Assembly: GCA_030608765.1 (NCBI GenBank)
Contig: JAUWDN010000043.1
Span: 1-7,339 of the forward strand
Origin: Promethearchaeota archaeon
GTDB taxonomy: Archaea > Asgardarchaeota > Lokiarchaeia > Sigynarchaeales > SOKP01
Length of the DNA stretch: 7,339 bases
Reading direction: 5' to 3'
Numbering within the stretch: the first letter of the stretch is position 1; each line of letters opens with the position of its first letter. The position numbers and the translations under genes are program-made. The notes under the pieces are model-generated. The model was not told where the DNA came from. It worked only from the letters and a program-made list of their open reading frames with translations, and did no database searches. Positions 1-5,770 of the stretch are shown piece by piece.

Positions 1-1140
1 ATTGTAGATGCGTTATTAGGTACGGGAATAAAAGGGCAAATAAGAGAACCTATTTCTTCCACGATAGATACGATAAATAGTATTAGAGAAAAAGAAAAAG
101 AACGAATTAAAATTGCTTCAATAGATGTGCCTTCAGGAGTAGATCCAGATACGGGAAAAATTCCCGATAAAGCTGTCAATCCAGATTTAGTTATAACATT
201 CCACAGGATTAAAAAAGGCTTGAAAAAAACGGAAAAATATCAGATAATCGAAAAATCTATTGGTATTCCCCCTGAAGCGAGTATATTCGTCGGGAAAGGC
301 GATTTACTACCAAACTTAAAATACAGAAATGTCGATGCCCATAAAGGAGAATTTGGGAGAGTACTAGTTATTGGTGGTTCAAAAAATTATTCGGGAGCTC
401 CTGCGTATACCTCGTTATCATGCATTCAATTCGGATGCGATTTAGTTATAACTTACGTCCCAGAAGTTGTAGGGAATGTAATCCGTAGTTATTCTCCAAA
501 TATGATAGTGAGAACGAGTCCTGGAGATTGGCTAGCAACAAAAGCTTTAGAAGAAATCTTATACTTGATAGATTGGGCAAATGCGATTGTTATTGGCCCC
601 GGATTGGGAACTGAAATCGCAAGTGAAGAACTCTTAACGAAAATATTAGAAAAAGTCGATATAGCTAAAAAAGCATTTGTTATAGATGCCGACGCTTTAA
701 AATTAATCAAAAATCATCTTGCTTTAGTTAAAGGGAAGAATGTTATTCTAACTCCTCACGAAGGAGAATTAAAGGTAATTTCGGACATTGATTTACCACC
801 CTATAATGAAATTGATCAGAGAGGAACAGAGATATTTAAAATGGCTAAAAGCCTAGATGTTACTTTATTAGTAAAAGGACCATACGATTATATTAGTGAC
901 GGAAAAATGTTAAAGATTAACAAAACGGGATGTCCAGAAATGTCTATTGGCGGAACTGGCGATGTACTTGCCGGTTTATGTGCTAGTTTCTTAACCACTG
1001 GAAATAGTCCATTCCGATCTGCATGCTCTGCCGCTTTTTTGAATGGTTATATAGGAGAATTCTGTAAGAAAACGATAGGACCTCGATTTACGGCAATAGA
1101 TTTGATAAATAACATTAATAACGGAATTTTAAGTTTATAA
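1..1140 (+). CDS. nnr: Bifunctional NAD(P)H-hydrate epimerase/dehydratase, 5'-truncated
   Basis: This is a repair enzyme for hydrated NAD(P)H: the N-terminal YjeF_N domain epimerises NAD(P)HX and the C-terminal ribokinase-like domain dehydrates the S form, with ADP or ATP as cofactor. The frame is open from base 1, so the true start lies upstream; 379 residues are visible and about 120 N-terminal residues are missing compared with full-length bifunctional enzymes of about 500. Visible epimerase motifs are VDALLGTG (visible residues 2-9) and IDVPSGVDPDTG (41-52). The dehydratase domain begins near HKGEFGRVLVIGGS (114-127) and continues with GPGLG (200-204), VIDADAL (227-233), LTPHEGE (250-256) and the catalytic/phosphate loop GGTGDVLAG (317-325). 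Domain order and spacing are normal and no lesion is seen. It is probably housekeeping, unrelated to the genes downstream. The ATG-like call at 127 is an internal GTG valine inside the IDVPSG motif, not a start. Confidence 0.95.
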   Translation: MVDALLGTGIKGQIREPISSTIDTINSIREKEKERIKIASIDVPSGVDPDTGKIPDKAVNPDLVITFHRIKKGLKKTEKYQIIEKSIGIPPEASIFVGKGDLLPNLKYRNVDAHKGEFGRVLVIGGSKNYSGAPAYTSLSCIQFGCDLVITYVPEVVGNVIRSYSPNMIVRTSPGDWLATKALEEILYLIDWANAIVIGPGLGTEIASEELLTKILEKVDIAKKAFVIDADALKLIKNHLALVKGKNVILTPHEGELKVISDIDLPPYNEIDQRGTEIFKMAKSLDVTLLVKGPYDYISDGKMLKINKTGCPEMSIGGTGDVLAGLCASFLTTGNSPFRSACSAAFLNGYIGEFCKKTIGPRFTAIDLINNINNGILSL

Positions 1141-1156
1141 AATTATAAAAATTTCT

Positions 1157-1212
1157 TTGTCAGAAGACAACTATACAAGGTTATATAGCTTGTTTTGTGC
1201 GAATTATTTTTT
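1157..1212 (+). terminator. Possible 3' end region of nnr
   Basis: Seventeen bases after the nnr stop lies a small perfect hairpin, TTGTC-AGAA-GACAA (1157-1170). A second weak dyad follows, ACAAG (1175-1179) with CTTGT (1189-1193), then a T-rich stretch ending in a run of six T (1207-1212). Archaeal transcription often ends at oligo-T tracts, with or without a hairpin. The stems are only 5 bp, so this is a tentative call. Confidence 0.3.
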
Positions 1213-1248
1213 AATAAAAGTTTATTAACACCTAATTTATTATTATAG

Positions 1249-1258
1249 TATAAAATTA
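1249..1258 (+). promoter_or_regulatory. Candidate TATA box for the gelsolin-like gene
   Basis: TATAAAATTA lies with its centre about 40 bp upstream of the TTG start at 1293, which would give a transcript with a leader of roughly 15 bases if initiation occurs about 25 bp downstream. The surroundings are so AT-rich that TATA-like words are expected by chance; only the position favours this one. Confidence 0.25.
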
Positions 1259-1292
1259 TTGTCCTTATTATAACAATAACACAGAAAATTAG

Positions 1293-2156
1293 TTGGTTGA
1301 GAGCATATTGGGAACTCAAGTATTCAAAATATTACCAGATGGTAACACAGAAGAAAACACAACAGAAGGCGCTATAAAAGATATTCTAAATACGGAAGAG
1401 TGCTACGTAATAGTTGCTGACGAGTATCGTAAAGTATTTCTATGGAAAGGTATTGAGAGTAATGTAAGATCCAAATTTATTGGAGCTAAAAGAAGTCAAG
1501 ACATACGAGGTCAAGTCGGTCTTATGTATGCAGTAATCCCCTTAGATGAAGGCGATGAAGACCCAGATTTTTTAAAGCTAATCGGTGGAAAAACCGAAGG
1601 TGGCATTGCTAAAGCGATTAAAAGCGAAGAACCTCAAGTAAGTAAATCCGCCTCATCAGTTCATCCTTTAAGAGAGAAGGACGCTTTTGGAATTCCAAAA
1701 CCTGCTGAAGGTATGAACATAGCTGGTTCCAGAGACAGAATGACTCAAAATAATGGACCCCTGTATACGGGAAAAGAGTCGTTTTCATCACTCATTCAAG
1801 AAGAAACTCACGTTAATTTTGACTTGATAATGCAAAAATTAGAAGAAATTAAAATACCGGATGGATTTGAAAGAGAACTAATAATTATTGGTGATCACGC
1901 CTACTCTGTCGTCGAGAGAGTTCAAAATTTTCTAGGAAAGAAACAGGTTACCAAGGAGATTTCAAAGGTGGGAGCGATTCCAGAAGGAGTATTTTTTGCT
2001 GAAGACTATTCCCCAAGAATCCTTTCGGAAAATGGTAAGATTCTTGCGATAGAATTCCTTAAACGGATTGGTGGTCCTATGGATGCCAGAGTAGAATACA
2101 AATCCAAGAAGGAAATTCTAAAAGATCAAATTAAAACACAGTTAGAGCATAAATAA
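1293..2156 (+). CDS. Gelsolin-like domain protein, Asgard type
   Basis: This 287-residue protein has one gelsolin-like domain at about residues 8-100. The signature is a short strand ending in VFLWKG (48-53), a helix with KFIGAKRSQDI (61-71), a strand MYAVIPLDEGDEDPDF (78-93) and the closing FLKLIGG (93-99), equivalent to the EF..LLGG end of eukaryotic gelsolin repeats. A polar linker (about 100-160) leads to a second conserved-looking domain (about 165-265), with a strand ELIIIGDHAYSVVERV (195-210) and a segment PEGVFFAEDYSPRIL (230-244), which I cannot assign; the tail is lysine-rich and helical. Gelsolin domains bind, sever or cap actin filaments, usually in a calcium-dependent way, and Asgard gelsolins act on actin in vitro. 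No signal peptide or membrane segment is visible, so it is probably cytosolic. The start is TTG: a TAG stop immediately precedes it at 1290-1292 and the first in-frame ATG falls inside the gelsolin domain. A TTG at 1308 is the alternative. Actin binding is inferred from the family. Confidence 0.8.
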   Translation: MVESILGTQVFKILPDGNTEENTTEGAIKDILNTEECYVIVADEYRKVFLWKGIESNVRSKFIGAKRSQDIRGQVGLMYAVIPLDEGDEDPDFLKLIGGKTEGGIAKAIKSEEPQVSKSASSVHPLREKDAFGIPKPAEGMNIAGSRDRMTQNNGPLYTGKESFSSLIQEETHVNFDLIMQKLEEIKIPDGFERELIIIGDHAYSVVERVQNFLGKKQVTKEISKVGAIPEGVFFAEDYSPRILSENGKILAIEFLKRIGGPMDARVEYKSKKEILKDQIKTQLEHK

Positions 2157-2161
2157 AACGA

Positions 2162-2180
2162 TTTTTTAACTAATTTTTTT
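2162..2180 (+). terminator. Oligo-T terminator after the gelsolin-like gene
   Basis: Two T runs, six T at 2162-2167 and seven T at 2174-2180, begin 6 bp after the stop codon. Paired oligo-T tracts on the coding strand are the typical archaeal intrinsic termination signal. No hairpin is needed or seen. Confidence 0.55.
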
Positions 2181-2269
2181 ATATAATCCATAATTAAGGA
2201 AGTTTTAAACTTTTCTTCATATTAGTTTATTGTAAAGCAATTTATAGGAATTAATCGAAAAACATTCCA

Positions 2270-2286
2270 AAAGTATCTCATACTTT
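2270..2286. repeat. Perfect 7-bp inverted repeat in the long spacer
   Basis: AAAGTAT-CTC-ATACTTT is a perfect dyad with a 3-base spacer in the 255-bp gap between the gelsolin-like and Roadblock genes, about 65 bp upstream of the best promoter candidate. It could be a regulator site or simply an AT-rich chance dyad. The rest of this gap (2181-2411) shows no coding potential that I can support. Confidence 0.4.
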
Positions 2287-2343
2287 ATAGCGAAACTTTA
2301 AAACAATTTGACCTATTAGTTTTATAAATAAAAATATTTAAGT

Positions 2344-2362
2344 CCGAAAATTATATTTTATA
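2344..2362 (+). promoter_or_regulatory. Candidate BRE/TATA promoter of the Roadblock gene
   Basis: CCGAAAA (2344-2350) directly followed by TTATATTTTATA (2351-2362) resembles an archaeal TFB-recognition element plus TATA box. Initiation about 25 bp downstream of the box would leave a leader of about 30 bases before the ATG at 2412. A second TATA-like word, TTTATAAATA at 2321-2330, is an alternative. Confidence 0.35.
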
Positions 2363-2411
2363 TTAATTAAAAAAGAATTGTAATAGAAATTAAAAGTCAG
2401 AGATTATTCAA

Positions 2412-2804
2412 ATGAGCGATTTGACACAAGAGCAAGCCATAGGGCTCTCAAAGTTTCTTGGAAATATTACAGAACATACCGAATTAGAGGCTCTTGCATT
2501 AGTAACTAATGAAGGTCTACGTCTTGCCTTTTCATGCATCCCCGATTACGATGTCGACCCCGATTTATTTTCGAGTTTAAGTGCTGTCGTAATGCAGAGT
2601 GGCCATGATGCTATCAATTCTATGGGTTACACAAATATGTTAGAAGTAGTATTAAGAGGAACTAGCGCTTTCATCATTCTAAGCGGAGCAGGAAGATTCT
2701 TCCTAATGGGTGCTAGCAGAAAAATTGAAGACTTAGGCAAAATTGTCACCGTTTTTCGTTATTACGCGGGCGAAATAGCAAAAAGGTATCCTTTAACTAA
2801 GTAA
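2412..2804 (+). CDS. Roadblock/LC7 domain protein
   Basis: This 130-residue protein is essentially one Roadblock/LC7 domain of the usual length. Residues 5-20 form an N-terminal helix. Strand LEALALVTNEGLRLAFS (25-41) shows the typical alternation with a beta-turn at NEG. A long helix (about 51-69) is followed by the strands MLEVVLRGTSAFIIL and GRFFLMGAS (76-102) and a C-terminal helix (about 105-124). Roadblock proteins are dimeric platforms that bind or regulate small Ras-like GTPases (bacterial MglB, eukaryotic LAMTOR subunits) or serve as dynein light chains; Asgard genomes carry many. No GTPase gene lies in the window, so the partner is unknown. The vWA gene follows after 65 bp and may be functionally coupled. 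The ATG at 2412 begins right before the first helix, and no strong Shine-Dalgarno site precedes it. Confidence 0.85.
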   Translation: MSDLTQEQAIGLSKFLGNITEHTELEALALVTNEGLRLAFSCIPDYDVDPDLFSSLSAVVMQSGHDAINSMGYTNMLEVVLRGTSAFIILSGAGRFFLMGASRKIEDLGKIVTVFRYYAGEIAKRYPLTK

Positions 2805-2841
2805 TTAAACGCGTTTTATTTTATTTACAAAAAAATGGTAA

Positions 2842-2849
2842 TATAAATA
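2842..2849 (+). promoter_or_regulatory. Candidate TATA box placed for a leaderless vWA transcript
   Basis: TATAAATA lies with its centre about 25 bp before the ATG at 2870, the spacing expected when transcription starts at or next to the start codon. The only ribosome-binding candidate is a weak GGAAG at 2855-2859. The gene may therefore have its own leaderless promoter despite the short gap after the Roadblock gene. Confidence 0.4.
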
Positions 2850-2869
2850 AGTATGGAAGTTGATAATTA

Positions 2870-5179
2870 ATGTCAGAAATTAAGATTTTTGTCGATGTAA
2901 GCGAAAGTGCCAAGGATAAAATTGTTATCTGTCAAGACAATGCTGATAAATTAGGAATTAAAAATGGCTCTTCAATTGAAGTTCATAACCCAGATAATGG
3001 AAAAAAAACAACTGCTGTTGTTGAAATTTCTAATATGGTTTTAGATTTTGCGGGTCAAGTTTCTAAAAACATTGTCGATTCACTCGATTTTATGGGGGTT
3101 GAGTTAATCCTTCGACCTATAAGTAGTACAGGATTAGTCACTCCTAAGATACAAGTTCCGAAAGTTCCTAAACCAGCAGTTCCACCTACCACTGCACCAT
3201 CTCAACCAACACTAACTCCTTTACCAACAAAACCGTCTCAAATGACACCATCTAGACCAACGCCTAAACCTCTTCCCGAAACACCATCGCCTTCAGCTCC
3301 AGTTCCTGGTCATGTCCCACTCCCTACTCAACAACCCGAACCTACACCCCCACCTCAGTTAATACCTAAACAAATTCCTCCGCCAGTTCAAACCCCAACA
3401 CCCACTCCACCGCCACAACCAATTATAGCACCTGCACCCACTCCACCACCGCAACCGACTATAGCGCCTATACCCCAATTATCTCCTACGCCTTCACCAC
3501 CAATTCCAATTCCAACTCCATTACCACAAGTTCCACCACCTCAAACGAGTCAACCTCCCACCAGCCAAGCCCCACTACCAATGCCAGGACAAGATTTTGG
3601 TGCTGCCGCACTTCCAGCACATCCATACCCTAATAGAATTGATGTAAACATGTTAGGTAGTCAAAAAAATGGTCTAGTCTTAACTCCTATTGTAGACGCT
3701 TCCATTGAAGGAGGTCGAGTCAAAATAAGTAGTACGGTTGTTCAACAATTAGGATTAGGGCAAGGGATGTTAATTGGATGGGAAGATCCTCTCACGCGTG
3801 CTATAGGTTCTGCTAGGATTGATCAAGGCATGATAGGCCCTTCTGAAATTAGAATGAGTAGAGATACTAAAGAAGATACAAATGTTATCGCCGAACAAAT
3901 AGTAGTATTTTCCACTGAACCTCCAATTCAAAGAGCTTCTGAGCTCATGTTAGAAGTTCAATCGCAACCAAATTTGATGGGCTACGCACTTGTAAGCCCA
4001 AGAACACAACACACACTCTCACTTGTTCAAGATAATATTCTTGCTTTTGAAGACGAACTTACGGGAGCCATCGGAGCAGGTAAAGTAGAAATACTAGAAT
4101 CTGTACCAGATAATACTATAATTATTGATAGTGAAATCTTAGAAGCGTCGGGAATTGGAAGTTTTGAAGTTAGAGTGTATAAAAATCTTCGACCGATAAT
4201 ACCCTTACAAAATATATCGTTAGGAATTTCACCAATTTCAGGTGAAAATATGTGGGAAATAATTAGTACTGCTCGACAAAATGTTGCGTCTCTAAAAGGT
4301 TGGTTAGCTAATTACGTAATATTCAAGGGAATCAAATTAAGATGGAACGCCGTAAATATCGCATGCTCAATACTTTCAACTACTCCGGATTTAACCGGTG
4401 ATATTTTAGCACAAGTTAATGAAAATACTGCTATAAACCTAAGCCCAACTGGCTTAGTTCCTTTCAATGCTATTTTGATCATAGATATTAGCAGAAGTAT
4501 GATGGCCAGGGATGTCCGAGTTGTAAATATCGCTCCCGCTATTGAGGGTATCAAGGCAGCAATGGAATCTCGAGAAATTCAAGAGTTTTTAAAGCACTTC
4601 AAACCGGGCGTTAATGTCCCTAGAAGAATCTCTGCTGCTTTTGCTGCAGTTCTTTTCTTAAGCGAAAAAGTAGGCAGAGGTTTCGGCGAAAAAGTTTCTG
4701 TAATTCGATTTGCAGACGAAGCTCAGATATTACCCTTTGGGAACAACTACTACATGGATTCAGCAAGTGGGAAAAAGGGCGTATTAGAAGATGCCGCGCG
4801 CATGATAGTGGATCGCATAGGAAACGCCTACGGACAATCTACCCGCATGGGGCTAGCAATGATCAAAGCTCACCAAGTTTTAACGGAGTTCGATAAAATG
4901 AGTCCAGAAAATCCCCAACCAACGATGATAATACTTTTAACAGATGGTATCCCAACGGATGGAGACGATTTCCTTAAAACAATCAAGGTATTCGCAGATA
5001 ATCCCAATGTTGTAATTTACATCGTCGGACTCGGAAATCCTGACGACGAAATGATGACCAGAGCGGCAGCATTATGTGGAGGAGAGTATTTCAAGCCAGA
5101 AGACGCTGGTGAGCTTTTAGTGTGGTACTCCAAACGAGCTCGGGATTTAACTGTTAAGATGAAAGCACATAAAGATTAA
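2870..5179 (+). CDS. Multidomain vWA protein with barrel-like modules and a proline-rich linker
   Basis: This 769-residue protein has several regions. Residues 1-84 look like a small beta-barrel of the AbrB/CDC48-N kind, with LGIKNGSSIEVHNPDNGKK (28-46). Residues about 92-250 are a Pro/Thr/Gln-rich, probably disordered linker with several PPP runs. Two more barrel-like modules follow at about 255-350 and 355-440; they share a WEDPLTRAIGSARI / FEDELTGAIGAGKVEI motif (304-317, 393-408). A short helical region leads to a vWA domain at about 530-760. The vWA metal site (MIDAS) looks complete: DISRS (539-543), Thr658 in GQSTR, and Asp692 in LLTDGIPTDG. About 40 extra residues (about 546-585) sit between the MIDAS loop and the first vWA helix. 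vWA domains bind protein ligands through the metal. No signal peptide or transmembrane segment is seen, so it is probably a cytosolic scaffold or regulator. The ligand is unknown; the Roadblock gene just upstream is a candidate partner by position. Confidence 0.8.
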   Translation: MSEIKIFVDVSESAKDKIVICQDNADKLGIKNGSSIEVHNPDNGKKTTAVVEISNMVLDFAGQVSKNIVDSLDFMGVELILRPISSTGLVTPKIQVPKVPKPAVPPTTAPSQPTLTPLPTKPSQMTPSRPTPKPLPETPSPSAPVPGHVPLPTQQPEPTPPPQLIPKQIPPPVQTPTPTPPPQPIIAPAPTPPPQPTIAPIPQLSPTPSPPIPIPTPLPQVPPPQTSQPPTSQAPLPMPGQDFGAAALPAHPYPNRIDVNMLGSQKNGLVLTPIVDASIEGGRVKISSTVVQQLGLGQGMLIGWEDPLTRAIGSARIDQGMIGPSEIRMSRDTKEDTNVIAEQIVVFSTEPPIQRASELMLEVQSQPNLMGYALVSPRTQHTLSLVQDNILAFEDELTGAIGAGKVEILESVPDNTIIIDSEILEASGIGSFEVRVYKNLRPIIPLQNISLGISPISGENMWEIISTARQNVASLKGWLANYVIFKGIKLRWNAVNIACSILSTTPDLTGDILAQVNENTAINLSPTGLVPFNAILIIDISRSMMARDVRVVNIAPAIEGIKAAMESREIQEFLKHFKPGVNVPRRISAAFAAVLFLSEKVGRGFGEKVSVIRFADEAQILPFGNNYYMDSASGKKGVLEDAARMIVDRIGNAYGQSTRMGLAMIKAHQVLTEFDKMSPENPQPTMIILLTDGIPTDGDDFLKTIKVFADNPNVVIYIVGLGNPDDEMMTRAAALCGGEYFKPEDAGELLVWYSKRARDLTVKMKAHKD
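3401..3472 (+). repeat. Imperfect 36-bp tandem duplication in the proline-rich linker
   Basis: Two adjacent 36-base units (3401-3436 and 3437-3472) encode PTPPPQPIIAPA and PTPPPQPTIAPI, differing in two residues and a few silent bases. This is a 12-codon in-frame duplication within a linker that is otherwise irregular, and it suggests that the linker grows by slippage or unequal recombination. Confidence 0.75.
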
Positions 5180-5204
5180 AGTTGTTCCTACTTATTTTTC
5201 TTTT

Positions 5205-5241
5205 ATTAAAATAAAATTTCTTATTTTAATCTTTAAAGATT
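5205..5241. promoter_or_regulatory. Two abutting perfect inverted repeats upstream of the AbrB-ACT gene
   Basis: A perfect 10-bp dyad, ATTAAAATAA (5205-5214) with TTATTTTAAT (5221-5230) around a 6-base spacer, overlaps by three bases a perfect 14-bp palindrome, AATCTTTAAAGATT (5228-5241). The pair lies between the vWA stop (5179) and the AbrB-ACT start, just upstream of TATA-like sequences. It may be an operator, perhaps for autoregulation by the AbrB dimer, or the first dyad, preceded by T-rich sequence at 5194-5204, may act in termination of the vWA transcript. The symmetry is directly visible; the role is inferred. Confidence 0.45.
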
Positions 5242-5261
5242 TAGTAAATTATTGTACTTTC

Positions 5262-5301
5262 TATAAAATTTTTATACTTATAATTTAATACTATTTATAA
5301 C
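5262..5301 (+). promoter_or_regulatory. Candidate promoter region of the AbrB-ACT gene
   Basis: Two TATA-like words are present. TATAAAATT (5262-5270) would give a leader of about 35 bases. TTTATAAC (5294-5301) is centred about 30 bp before the ATG and would give a nearly leaderless transcript. I cannot choose between them; no Shine-Dalgarno site is visible before the ATG, which mildly favours the second. Confidence 0.3.
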
Positions 5302-5327
5302 AAAAACAAACAAATTGTGTGTTTTTA

Positions 5328-5732
5328 ATGAAAGAGGTTAAAATTCTTACAATAGACGAAAGAGGGAGGATCGTTATTCCACAAATCGTAAGGAAATCGT
5401 TAGGGATTACAACTAATTCACAACTTATGATGGTCAGCGACTCAGAGATTAAGGAAATAAAGATTACTCCAATTGGTTTACGGAATGAAAGCAATCTCAT
5501 TAAATTAAGGATTACCATGGGAGATACTCCTGGAGCGTTGGCAAAATTAGCAACTACTTTTGGAGATTTAAATCTTAGCATGATGTATAGCGAAGCAGTC
5601 ATAGTTGAGAAAGACAAAACAGCGGTATGGACAGTTATTTCAGAGAGTCCAAATTTTTCCTCAGAAGAACTTGAAAAAGTTTTAAAAGAAAAGGGAGAAG
5701 CGCTTAGAGTAGAATTCCTATCGTTAGAATGA
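5328..5732 (+). CDS. AbrB-type DNA-binding plus ACT domain transcription regulator
   Basis: This 134-residue protein has an N-terminal SpoVT/AbrB swapped-hairpin domain (residues 1-47), recognised by VKILTIDERGRIVIPQIVRK (4-23) followed by LGI and a strand pair. A C-terminal ACT domain (about 57-131) begins LIKLRITMGDTPGALAKLA (57-75), the usual D.PGAL..L turn and helix where ACT domains bind small ligands, often amino acids. AbrB domains dimerise and bind AT-rich DNA, so this is probably a ligand-responsive transcription factor; the ligand is not readable from sequence. I place the start at the ATG (5328), which puts AbrB strand one directly after Met. An in-frame GTG at 5319 would add only MFL. 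The upstream dyads at 5205-5241 are candidate binding sites. Its target could be its own promoter or the neighbouring genes. Confidence 0.85.
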   Translation: MKEVKILTIDERGRIVIPQIVRKSLGITTNSQLMMVSDSEIKEIKITPIGLRNESNLIKLRITMGDTPGALAKLATTFGDLNLSMMYSEAVIVEKDKTAVWTVISESPNFSSEELEKVLKEKGEALRVEFLSLE

Positions 5733-5770
5733 GATATATTAATTAATTATTAGATTGATGATTAAGTCGT

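Noticed and set aside
489..710. Minus-strand open frame of 73 codons
   Set aside because: It lies wholly inside the dehydratase domain of nnr, whose frame carries clear family motifs; the antisense product has no recognisable features.
127..1140. nnr starting at position 127 as a stand-alone dehydratase
   Set aside because: The codon is an internal GTG valine in the conserved IDVPSGVDPDTG motif, and epimerase-domain sequence continues upstream to base 1.
3143..3619. Proline-rich stretch as a cell-wall or surface anchor region
   Set aside because: The protein has no signal peptide or transmembrane segment, so an intracellular linker is more likely.
4312..4554. Minus-strand open frame of 80 codons
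   Set aside because: It is antisense to the vWA gene, across the MIDAS region; the hydrophobic look is a by-product of the opposite strand.
5319..5327. GTG start for the AbrB-ACT gene at 5319
   Set aside because: It adds only three residues before the ATG at 5328; the AbrB domain begins directly after the ATG, as in the family.
5291..5617. Minus-strand open frame of 108 codons
   Set aside because: It is antisense to the AbrB-ACT gene, which has strong domain motifs on the + strand.
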